Shown here piece after piece: positions 9,880 through 20,065 of a stretch of DNA of 64,000 nt. This stretch comes from Zizania palustris (lineage: Eukaryota; Streptophyta; Magnoliopsida; Poales; Poaceae). The stretch's first letter is position 1, and each line of letters begins with the position of its first letter. The notes under the pieces are model-generated. The model made no database searches. It was not told the origin of the DNA and saw only the letters and a program-made list of their open reading frames with translations. Where the stretch lies: the NCBI GenBank assembly GCA_019279435.1, contig JAAALK010000287.1, positions 62,871,144-62,935,143 of the forward strand, given 5' to 3'. The translations under genes were made by a program, and so were the position numbers.

Positions 9880-10263
9880 GCCCCTTCGCCTTCAATTGCT
9901 ACGCTTCGAGTACACGTTTACACTGCAGTTTCAACTTCCACCACTAACAGGTGGGACCAGAAGGTAAAAATGTGTGAACTCACAATTAAAATTAGATCTG
10001 TTACTTTTTCAAGGAAGTTTAATGGCTACTTGAGCAGTAACGACTCAAAATTAATGGCTCTCTGCGATGCTCCACCTCCGCAATGGTCTGGTTTCTTGTA
10101 AAGATCACACGAGAATCAAGTTTGAAGCTTCCATCAGATATATCTCTGATGTTGAAGACACTTCGAATGATTATGGTACCTTGAATTTTTTCTAAGTCCC
10201 TTAGCATGAAAATATTTCTTGTGTATACTACTCTCCTGCTATACAGGTTATTCGGAGAAGCAT

Positions 10264-10277
10264 ATTCGAGGGGCTAC
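10264..10277 (+). other. T2 polypurine tract
   Basis: ATTCGAGGGGCTAC ends directly at the LTR start TGTTGGGG. T7 has the same GAGGGGCTAC next to its LTR (complement of 63385-63395), so this is the conserved plus-strand primer site in these Tat elements. Confidence 0.7.
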
Positions 10278-10769
10278 TGTTGGGGGGCAATACTTCATCC
10301 CCGGGACCTTCAAGATTAAGAGACAAAGACATCTCATAAAGTTCTAAGCCAAAGTCTTGTCTCCGAATTGATGAAGGTTTAAAGCCGAAGGGTTCGTCCA
10401 AATCCCAGTTCGAAGATACCCTCCGAAGGCTCCATCTTCATAGTGGGAAACAGCAATACTGACGAGACGTCTGCCTTATCTATCCTCTTCGGACACATTT
10501 ACCATTTTAGCCCTATTCGGGGTATTGAATAATTTCCACTATGTCGATTGTAATTAAGGGGTAAAAAGGTCTTTTCCTTAGTTTTTTACCTATAAATACC
10601 CCCTTCTCACCCTGTAATAGGCATCAAATATTCAGATATTCAATACACAACTTTGAACTACTTCGAGCTATTATCCAATACGGAGGCTTGAGATAGTCTG
10701 CTTCAGAAACTCTTCGTTTGTTAGTTCTTAATCTTGGAGAACCTGTTAGCGTAATCTTTTACGCTAACA
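10278..10769 (+). repeat. T2 right LTR, 492 bp, plus orientation
   Basis: Starts TGTTGGGGGGCAATACTTC and ends CTTTTACGCTAACA. Contains ACCTATAAATACCCCC, the TATA region. Same family as the T1 LTR, reversed relative to T1. The last 26 bases form a perfect 11-bp stem with a 4-base loop. Confidence 0.88.
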
Positions 10770-11035
10770 ATATCAAAACTTGACAACTCCTCAATGCTGG
10801 AGATCTTTACTTCCCATATGTTACGATCAAGAGTATATAGAAGTTTGATCTTCCTTTCATAATCAGACAAAGCTAAAACTCCAGTAGAGTGAAGATTGCT
10901 AATGATTCCATCAAATCTAGCAAACATGACATCTACAGATTCACCATAGCCTTGCACATACATATGATATTCTTGATTGTATGTGCTTTGGCGCCTGGAC
11001 TTGATCTCTAAAGTGCCACCATGAAAAATAACCAA
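10770..11035 (-). pseudogene. gag: Copia gag fragment, right of T2
   Basis: Minus frame reads GYGESVDVMFARFDGIISNL and LLYTLDRNIWEVKISSIEEL, homologous to the Gag core of the element at 44666 (GESVEALFGRFQSIINKL ... LHTLDPKIWEIKVSSIVE). About 100 N-terminal residues are missing; some 30 bases further right the sequence is LTR, so a deletion removed the leader and gag start. Confidence 0.75.
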
Positions 11036-11065
11036 ATTTGTCTAAATTTTTCTTGTTGTGCGAAT

Positions 11066-12600
11066 GTGTTGCACCCTATGTAGTACAAAAACATGCGACT
11101 AGATGGGGTGAATAGGCGCCTCAACAAATTATTTTGAATAGATGGACTTATCTTAACACCCAATGCTCCTCCAAATAAACTAGTGGAAATAAAAAATTGC
11201 AAAACATAGATGAAATTAGCGCTATCACCCTCCTATCTGATATAAAGTGAAGCAATAGTATGAGAGATCACAAGCACTACAGAAATAATCGAGCCTTCAT
11301 AAAGCAACCAATGTCCTGATTGACAAGACAATCACAAAGTGCTAAAAGACAAATACTCAAACTTCAAATGTTCAAATCACAAAGCTCATAATGAACTGAT
11401 TCATTCCCATTTAATTAAACAAGTTAAAATGCATTTGCGGTTCATAGACAACTATTCAAACATATGACATTGACAAAACTTATAGGCATTTCATCAAACC
11501 AAAATGCTTGCTAGGTAGAAAGAAATATACCTTCACTTACGTGTGTTGTGGATGATGGCTTGATCAAGAACTAGCTGAGGAGATACAAATTCGATCGTCG
11601 GTGGATGGAGACGGGTGCTGAAAACACTGTGCCAGAGTCCTGCTCCTCGTGTGTGTTCTCCATGTACACAGGCTGGTGGAGTAGCTTGTGCACGTGGCCC
11701 GATGTGCAATGTCTAGGACGCCTAGCATAGTAGAGCACAATTATGGCTATAGTGAGCCTCAATCCAAGTACGAGGGAAAAACTCGTGCCACTCACGGCGC
11801 TCAGGCAATGCAAAATAAGAACGGTGGCATGGAGCCATATGTTGAGGATTAGGGAAGCTACGCTAGCTGGTAAATTCAAAATTTACGCCCTAAGCCCAAG
11901 ACTCATGCGCGTGTGAGATCATGGATCGGTACCTTCTAGCACGAGATGCGCTAGGTGCAGTGGAAGAAGATGTTGGAGTAGCGCGTCAAGCCTATCCTTG
12001 CTTCGTCCTTACCTTCCTTCACCGATCCGATCGATGAAGATGACGTAATCGTTTGGATGTAGATGTCCATGAGCGTCGCTCTTAGAGAAACGCATCCACG
12101 GAGTCCACACGTACATGGATTGAGAATCTCCCATGGCAGTGTGATAGCACCGCACATAAGAGACGGGGATCCTTGACCTCAACGATTGAGATCAAGAAAG
12201 GGAGGAGAGAACTCTTTGGTGGCTAGATCTAATCTAGGAAGATGCTCTGGGGTCAGCAACGCATAATGTCGATCGACGGAGGCTCTCTCACCCTCGGGTG
12301 AGTAGGTGCTTTGGTGAGTAGACCCGCAGGTGGCACTCGGACTCCACTACCGCTACGCTTGCAACCATCACCACTTTCATTCGTGCTCACTGCTCTTGCT
12401 CACAAGCACTCGGGTGCTAGGAAATGGCTATGGTTAGGGTGACACGTGGTGCGGGGGCCTTTTAACCGACCAAGAACAGCGTGTGGTCGTTGATCAAGAT
12501 CGACGGCCAACATTGTTTAGGCCAGTTTTGGTCTAGGCGACGAGCAGTTTGTCAGCCTAGGCCCAAGATGCGGCCTACACACGTGCGGTGCCCTATGCTG
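11066..12600 (-). repeat. Copia LTR, minus strand (approximate limits)
   Basis: The minus-strand 3' end reads GGCGCCTATTCACCCCATCTAGTCG and then TGCAACA, the ending typical of Sirevirus-like LTRs (compare 44558-44600). Further in, a block near 11900-12250 on the minus strand matches 30000-30310 on the plus strand (CCACCAAGAG, TTTCTTGATCTCAA, GCTAGAAGGTACCGATC), so both belong to related copia LTRs. TTAAAAGG near 12464 on the complement may be its TATA region. I see no gene here. The right limit is uncertain. Confidence 0.55.
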
Positions 12601-13245
12601 GCACCGAATTCATCACTGGACCATATTTCTTTTTTCGATTTTTAGAATATATTTTTCTAATTTTCTATTTTCTACAAATTGAAATTTGGCCCAAATTTAA
12701 GAGAAAATTAAGTTTAACTTGCTAGTAAAATTTGGATAATTTAAACATGACTCAATGGAAATATTCTGAAATTTGATAATTTATCATGTTATTTTGCTGA
12801 TTAAATTTGGTCCAACAACAATATTTAATTATAAATTGGTTCATTTAAAATTATAATTAAGATTGAATTCATATTTTTTGCTACTATTTTATTAATGTAA
12901 GAATTTTATTGAAGTCTTTCATTGTGTTTTTACATAATTTTAGATTTTTTTGTTCGTCCATTTATTAAGACTTATTTATTTTGCTGATTAAATTGGAACC
13001 AACGGGAAAATTTAATTGGTAGGATAAATAATTTTGTTGACGTAATAATTTTATGTACTAACCAATGTTGTTGATAAAATTATTATGACTAAGTTAAGTT
13101 AATTCTATTTATGTCCAACGGTAATGTAGAATTAATTTTCCCTTAAGCATATTACATGTTAAATTTGACCAACGTTTAGTTTTTTCATGTAGTATATTCT
13201 ATTCGCTGAATTAACCATTTTGATAATTGTTCCTTATCAAGAAAC
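12601..13245. other. AT-rich 5' region of copia element C1, no gene seen
   Basis: Very AT-rich sequence leads up to the ATG of C1 gag. A 5' LTR and primer-binding site should lie here but I cannot recognise them; they may be deleted or decayed. Confidence 0.4.
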
Positions 13246-16200
13246 ATGCTAAGTCAGATCTCCTCCATTGATCCTCTCAATAGAGAGAACTACGGTTCTT
13301 GGAGAGAAAACATTGAGATAACTCTCACACTATGGGACATAGATCTCGGAGCTCTCGGAGCCCGTGATCTGTGATGGTGAGAGTCAGGAGTCGTTTTGCA
13401 CTAGGTCATAGGACTTCGCTAAAGTAAGAATGGAGTACGGCATCAATCATACTAAATGGGATTAGTTCAATCGTAAGTGCATTATGATCATTAAGAGCTC
13501 CATTATGGAAGCAATAAGGGGATCAATTCCACCATGTGAGACCACCAAAGAGTACCTCAAGATGGTGGAGAGTTAGTATACATGAGTACCTTTATTAAGA
13601 AGATTGTGACAGAGAAATACAATATCGGTGGGGTAAGAGAGAACATTCTAAGAATGAGCAATATGGCTTCCAAACTCAAGCCAATAGACATGGGGCTCAA
13701 GGACGACTTTGTTGTTAATTTGATCATGGTGTCTCTATCCAAGGACTTTGAGGCCTTTGTTATAAACTACAACTCACAGCATAAGCGCTGGAGTATTGAG
13801 AAAGTGATCTCCCCATATGTGCAAGAGGGAGAGAGGATTAAGGAGACATGTGATGATTTAGTCAACCATGTGCATCACAATAAGGGGAAGAAGAATTATT
13901 CTATTTTTTCTCCTAAAAAGCATTATAAGGATTTTTCTAATGATGCTAAGGAATCCTTTTTCAAGCCACATGGTAAGGCTCCGATGAAGGAACACGATGT
14001 CCCAAAGGGCATTTGCAAACACTACAAGAAGGAGGCACATCACATGGAAGACTGTGTGGAGTTTCTCAAATGGATGAATAGAAATGATAAGAGTGAAATT
14101 ACATCAACAGTTGAAACTCTATATTTCAAATATTCAAGTTCTACTTGGTTGATTGACTTAGGTATAACTATTCATGTTGCAAATTATTTATAGGGATTCG
14201 CTATAATGAGAACATTAGCAAAAAGAGAAAGAACAATTAGAGTCACGAATGGCATCGAAGCAGAATTTGAAACCATTGGAGAACTCCTATTAGAAATAAA
14301 CAATAACTTTACTAATCATTTGCATGATATACTTTATGTACCTTCTATGAGAAGGAATTTGATTTAAGTATCCTATTTAGACAATGATAGTTTTGATTGT
14401 CATTTTGGCAACAAATGATGTTTTATTATATTTGATAATAAAATTATTGGTCTTTCTTTCTAGGATGACAAGCATTATTTGCTTTGTTTGAATGAGTCTA
14501 TGAATGTTGTAAGTGCTAAAATGTCTACTCGTCTGTGAATAAGAATAAGCGTAAAAGAATTGATGACATATCTTCGAAATTATGGCACTATCATTTGGGT
14601 CACATTTTGAGGGGGAGGATTGAACATTTAGATAAGGAATCAATTGTTTTGACATTAGAATTTTTAGATTTTGAGCAATGTATCAATTGCATTAAAGGAA
14701 AATACATCAAACAAATTAAGAAAGATGCAAACCAAAGCGCGTGAATTTTAGAAATAATTCACACGGATATTTGTGATCCATTTCTTGTGACATATGTGGA
14801 TGGTTATGATTCATTCATAACATTTACAATTCACGCTATGGCAAGATTTATCCAAGTAAAGAGCAATTAGAATCTTTAGATAAATTTAAGATAAAATCTA
14901 AAGTAGAAAATAATCATGATCTAAAAATTAAAATAGTAAGATCTGATCGTGGGAGAGTACTACGTCGTCATACCCCCTATGGCCAAATTCCTACACCTTT
15001 TGCAATGTTTCTACACTGAGCGAACTTCAGCAAAATGAAGTGGCAGAAAGGCGCAATCACACCTTAATGGATCTGGTAAGAAGCACGCTAAGTTATTCCA
15101 CTCTACCGATTAATTTGTGGATGAAGGTGTCAAAAACAACCATTCATATTCTTAATTGTATCCCTAGTAAGTCGATGCTTAAAATGTCGTATGAATTATG
15201 GACTAGACAAAAACCCTCACTTAATTATCTATGTGTATTGGGTTGTCCTGCTGAGGCTAAGGTATTTAACCCAAATATTTGTAAATTATATTCTAAGACA
15301 GTAAAATTCCATTTTATTGTCTTTCCAGATAAGTCCAAAGGCTTTCATTTCTACTGTCTTGACATACATACTAAGTTTGTAGAAATGAAATATGCGATAT
15401 TTTTAGAACACACAATGATCAGGGGGAGAAAAATGCTTTAAGATATTAGACTTGAAGAAAAGTGGGTCTATGTACCCACTCATATGATTCAAGAGCAAAT
15501 TTTTCATATGCCTGTGGTAGAACCATTTTGTCTAACACATGTGGTTGGACCATCATCAGCAATACTCATTGTTTACGAGGCTCCTATTATTCAGGAACCC
15601 AAAGTTCCCAATGTTGTTGATGAGCAACAAGAAGAACATCAGAAGATCACAAAGAGTAAGAAGATCAGCTATTCTTGATGATTATGAGGTTTATATAAGT
15701 GAAGAAATTTAAACGGAGGGCAAACTCACCTCTTTTGAAAAATCCATGAGAAGTTCCCACTCATCCAAATGGCTTGAATCTATGGAAGATGAGATGAGGT
15801 TTATAAGCACCAACAAAGTTTGGAAAATAGAAGAAATTCCTAAAGGAGCCAAAATAGTAGGCTGTAAATGGGTCTACAAGATTAAGGCTAGACTTGTGGC
15901 AAAAAGTTTCACTCAAAGAGAAGGAATAGATTATAATGAGACATTTTCTCATGTTTCATCTAAGGATTCATTCATAATCATTATGACATTAGTGGCACAT
16001 TATGACTTAGAATTAAGTCAGATGGAAGTAAAGATGATATTTCTCAATGGAGATTTATATGAGAATGTCTATATGGCACAACCCAAGGGTTAGAAAATTT
16101 GAGATATCACTTAATTAAGTCCATTTATGGATTAAACATGCCTCTAGGCAATGGTACCTTAAATTTAATGAGACCATAATAAAATTTAGGTTTATAGAAA

Positions 16201-17240
16201 ATGAAGAGGACAACTGCATTTATGCTATGTTTAAGAATGAAAAAAATATTTTTCTCGTTTTATGTGTGGATGACATTTTACTTGCAGTAGTAATGTCAGT
16301 CTACTTTTAGAAACTAAGAGCTTCTCGTCCTTACATTTTGACATGAAAAATCTTGGTGAAACTTCCTATGTATTAGGAATTGAGATTCACTAAGATAGAA
16401 ATAAGAGGTATTATGATTATCGCATAACACATACTTAGAAAAGATTCTAAGGAAATGTAATATGCATGCGTGTAAGTCTACGCCTGCTCTGATAGTCAAT
16501 GGTGATAAGTTTGAGAATTTTCAATGTCTTAGGAACCAATATGAGATCAATCAAATGAAATCGGTTTCATATGCTTCTGTTGTTGGAAGCTTGATGTATG
16601 CTCAAGTTTGCACTCGTCCGACTTAGCTTTTGCTAACAGGATACTTGACAGATATCAAAAAATCCAAGCATAGTTCACTAGAAAGAAGTTAAGAAAGCCT
16701 TACGATATATACAAGGCACAAAAGACTTCCTACTAACATATGAAAGATCAGATACCCTCGAGATAGTGTGTTATTCAGATTTAGATTTTGTGGGATGTGT
16801 AGATATTGAGAACTCTATGTCAGGTTATATATTCACACTCGTAAATGGAGTTGTATCGTGAAAAAGCTCCAACAAACTGTGTTTTCATCTTCAATGATGT
16901 ATGTTAAGTTTTTTACATGTTATGAGGTCACCAGACAAGCATTATGGTTTATGCAATTTATTTTCGGTCTTAGAGTGGCTGACAGTATTAAAAAATCACT
17001 TAAGTTATACTATTACAATGAGCCGGCAGTATTGTACTCCCATAATAGTAAGAAGAGTGGTGCTGCTAAACCATCAATATTAAGTACTATGTTGTTAAGA
17101 AGAATATTCAAGATCAAACTATTAGTCTAGAGCATATAAGCACCAAGCGAATGTTTGTAAATCAGCTCACAAAACACTTACCACCTAGTGTGTTCAGAGA
17201 ACACTTATTAGCCGGTATGGGTTTAAGTGAAAGTCTATGA
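13246..17240 (+). pseudogene. gag-pol: C1: decayed Ty1/copia gag-pol
   Basis: ATG at 13246 opens SSIDPLNRENYGSWRENIEI, a copia Gag start. Gag continues at 13582-14090 with a degenerate Cys/His knuckle (ICKHYKKEAHHMEDC), then protease remnants (STWLIDLGITIHVANYL, LHDILYVPSMRRNLI), GAG-pre-integrase (KLWHYHLGHILRGRIEHL), integrase C-terminal part (AERRNHTLMDLVRSTL), and RT (GCKWVYKIKARLVAKSF, LSQMEVKMIFLNGDLYENVY, VDDILLA near 16265). RNase H remnants end with STKRMFVNQLTKHLPPSVF before the stop at 17238-17240. Many stops and shifts exist and much of the integrase core is missing or unreadable: an old copy. Confidence 0.8.
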
Positions 17241-17416
17241 TCTTTGGATTCTAATGGTCCAAAATAAGTTATGAATATGTTTCAAAAGGGAAAGGTGCGT
17301 TGTAGATGTTGAGTCATGTAGTATGTAACTGGTTATTATGATACAACATACTATATGCATCCATCCATAATGGAACACATATCGAGTTAAGTTTAAAATA
17401 AGAATTAAGTTAAGAT

Positions 17417-17900
17417 CTAGGGAGAGAATATTGGTTAAGATCTCCCGAGAGGAGAGAGAGACTGAGTCCCTAATCTCTTCCCGACATCGAGTCTCATGCA
17501 CCCTGATTGGGGCGCTCCAACAAATTATGGTTGAGGGGCCCGTCTCGCAGCACAAATTAAAAGGAGAAGGCCAAGGCATGCAAACAACTGTTGTTCGCTA
17601 ATTAAGCTTGTACACTCCGTCCCACGGATACTATATCCTAAACCGATCACTAAGGCGTTGAAGCGGCTGGTATCTTCCTCAACCTCCATGACATCTCTGA
17701 CGACGCCACCAACGCACGACAGTACAATGGCACCGTCTTACTCTTCCAAACCCGAAGGCGATAGGTACCCCATCTTCTTTACTCTAAGTCAGCCAAATGT
17801 CATGTTTCATCTCTAAGATGTACTTTGCTAGACCTAATCTAGAAGATCCCATAAGCACCTAAGTCATCAGTTTCTAGTACATTTCTTGATTTTACTGATA
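17417..17900 (+). repeat. C1 polypurine tract and 3' LTR remnant
   Basis: CTAGGGAGAGAA (17417-17428) is a polypurine tract followed by TATTGGTTAAGATCTCCCGAG, probably a mutated TG start. A TTAAAAGG TATA-like site lies near 17558. The right end cannot be fixed; the limit given is a guess. Confidence 0.4.
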
Positions 17901-18922
17901 TTAAATTTAATAATTTAGAGTTAGAATTGAAAACATTTAAAAATGATTTAGATTATATGGATAAATAAGAAACTCATTCAAGCATACTCTTAATTGAAAA
18001 GGTTTTGGGAGCCGGCCGCGCCGGTCTGCGTCTTCTCCGGTCGGTATCGCGAGTTCGCGACCGCACACGCACGGGTGTGATAGATAGAAACTAGCTAGCA
18101 CCACCACTACACAGTCACACCTACACGTCGCCACACCAGAATCCCACCCCACTACCAACCTTTTTGTACGATGAGCCCCCAACTAGTGCTCCCCTCTCCC
18201 CACTACCACAGCCTTCTCTTCTACCACGCACTCTGCCTAGCTCGCCCGATGATCGATCCATCCAGTACTGCTCGATCTGCTAGCTTAGATACGTGTAATA
18301 CTGCAAGGTAAAACTCATATCAAAAGAGCATACGAAAGAAATAGTCGAGATCAAGCCATCAAGGTGTAAGCGATCGCCCGTAAGCGATACCAAAAATCTG
18401 GTTGCCACCGGAGGATAAAGGTGTTCTCTGAGATAATCGTTCGGGTAATCCTGCTTATATATCTCATAATTCGATGCAGACCGAACTGAAGGACGAGAGG
18501 TCACTGCTGCTGTCTTTTGTTGTCTCCTTCTCCAGCCAGCTAGCTCACCCTGCCTGCATATATACGCGCCATTTGCCCCCGCCTGCTTCCATCGGTCGAT
18601 GTGCAGTGCTCTCTAGCTGCATGCTAACCTTGGTCGGTAGCTAGCTCGATCTTGTGTGGTGTATTGATCGATCCCATGTCGTGGACTCGTGATGAAGGCG
18701 GCAAAGGATGAGAGGCCGTGACCGAGATGTGGCGCGGGCCGCGGGCCGCGTGACGTCTTACTCCTGCATGCGTGCACGCGAAAAGGATGTGCATGCGCCG
18801 CCCGGCTGCCGTGTCGCCGCCGGGATCTCGTCGTCGTGACTCGTGAGAAAGATTAGGTTGTATGTGTGTGCAACCTAGCTATATATACTTAATTAGCTAG
18901 CTCGGCTTCTTTGGTCCGGACC
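17901..18922. other. Unassigned region upstream of the small ORF
   Basis: No transposon coding seen. It is less AT-rich than its left neighbour, has many GATCGATC and CTAGCTAGC runs common upstream of grass genes, and possible TATA boxes near 18557 (CATATATACGC) and 18879 (CTATATATACTT). The first would allow a 5' leader of roughly 330 bases for the ORF at 18923; the second is only about 40 bases from the ATG. Confidence 0.4.
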
Positions 18923-19279
18923 ATGTGGAACGTGGCGGCTCTCGTCCGGAAGGGGCTGCGGTGGCGGCGGCGGCGGCGGTGCAGGCGGACGGCGCGGGTG
19001 GTGGACGAGGGTGCGCTTGGGCACGCCGCGGACGGCGGCGTCTTCGTCGAGGGTGATGATGGTGGTGCCGGCGCAGCAGCGGTTGTGGCGCCGATCAGCG
19101 TGGGCGCCGCTCTGGCCAGGGCGCTGCTGGCGCTGGCGTGCAACATCATCCGCTTCGACAGCGAGGACGGCGGCGGCGCGACGGAGGAGGCCTGGGCGGC
19201 CAGCGGGTGGCGACCGCGCGCCGACGAGGTCAGCCACATCATGGTGCGTGAGAGCATGCGCTACGCCATCTACGCGTAG
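18923..19279 (+). CDS. Small GC-rich ORF, candidate host gene, 118 codons
   Basis: ATG at 18923 (MWNVAALVRKGLRW) starts an uninterrupted, strongly GC3-biased frame, as in many grass genes, ending at TAG 19277-19279. N-terminus: basic, with Arg repeats after RKGLRW. Middle: Gly/Ala-rich acidic loop. C-terminus: a more protein-like part with ALARALLALACNIIRFDS and a compact end WRPRADEVSHIMVRESMRY. No signal peptide or clear membrane segment; I do not recognise a family. A TTG 12 bases upstream is in frame but ATG is preferred. The opposite strand also has long ORFs, but these are GC-skew shadows with low-complexity Arg/Pro content. It is the only non-transposon ORF in the window I would keep. 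Confidence 0.5.
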   Translation: MWNVAALVRKGLRWRRRRRCRRTARVVDEGALGHAADGGVFVEGDDGGAGAAAVVAPISVGAALARALLALACNIIRFDSEDGGGATEEAWAASGWRPRADEVSHIMVRESMRYAIYA

Positions 19280-19578
19280 CCGTAGCCTCTTAATTAAATA
19301 CGTATATAGTCGTATGTATGTGTGTACGATTTGGTACGGTCGTCGTATACTCGTATACATACGTACGAACGTAGGTTGTGATCCTGTATAGTACATAAAT
19401 GTATAGAGTACGTGATTGCATCATGAATTGAATGTACGTACAGTTAATTTACTGGCTTGACTCCGAAATTAATCGCTACAATTTATTATGTCAAGTTCCG
19501 ATTCGTGTTGTTTTCTCATAATATCTTGGTGAAGTTTGCATCCGGATCGGAAAAAACAAGTCAGTGTTTATTACCTCT

Positions 19579-19626
<48 letters not shown>

Positions 19627-19870
19627 AAACTAACATACCTATGTTTTAATATAAAAATCAATCCATAAAAATTAGACAGAATAGAAATAGTTAAATGCGA
19701 CACACCTCTTATCTCATCTCTGGTCTTGTCTTCATTTTTCCGGGGAAATGAATGCTTATAAATTATAAAGAAACGAAAGCATGAGATTCATATGCATGAT
19801 TTGAATTAGAACGTTTATGTTCATGCATGTAGTGTGACTTCTGTCAGGACGCCCAGAACATGAGTTTTAT
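19280..19870. other. Downstream region, no gene seen
   Basis: Downstream of the small ORF there are runs of CGTATAC/TACGTAC, then a (TA)n tract. Possible 3' untranslated sequence in the first 150 bases; nothing else recognised. Confidence 0.4.
19582..19623. repeat. (TA)n microsatellite
   Basis: About 20 uninterrupted TA units, likely polymorphic in length. Confidence 0.95.
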
Positions 19871-20065
19871 TAAAATAATATTTTTTAAAAAAAATTCAAA
19901 TCTATATATCCGTTTGAAAAATTTACAAAAGTAGCATATGGTCGGCATTTGAAGTGCTGAGTGGATGCCACATCCAGTCGGCACTTCAAGTGCCGATCGC
20001 ATGCTACTTTTGCAATTTTTTGAAATGGGTATACATATTTGAATTTGTTTTTTAAATATTATTTA
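19871..20065. repeat. 195-base inverted repeat (MITE-like or small-RNA hairpin)
   Basis: Left arm TAAAATAATATTTTTTAAAA...GTCGGCATTTGAAGTGCTGA pairs with the right arm TCGGCACTTCAAGTGCCGATCGCATGCTACTTTTGCAATTT... along nearly 90 bases with few mismatches; even the loop (TGGATGCCACATCCA) can pair. Such short AT-rich foldbacks in grasses are usually MITEs. I see no convincing target duplication. Confidence 0.8.

Larger units (their letters stand above)
7868..10769. mobile_element. T2: rearranged Tat fragment with inverted LTR ends
   Basis: The right end is a full LTR of the T1 family in plus orientation, preceded by its polypurine tract. The left end is a 115-base piece of the same LTR terminus in the opposite orientation. 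Between them is only the antisense accessory gene; gag and pol are missing. Both flanks are the same copia gag, so this is one insertion. Five-base flanks are CAATC on the left and ATATC on the right, not an exact duplication, and the flanking gag appears to lack about 14 codons. Confidence 0.7.

Noticed and set aside
18889..19396. Minus-strand ORFs opposite the small host-like ORF
   Set aside because: Low-complexity Pro/Arg/Ala sequence caused by high GC; the plus-strand frame has a better start and a protein-like C-terminus.
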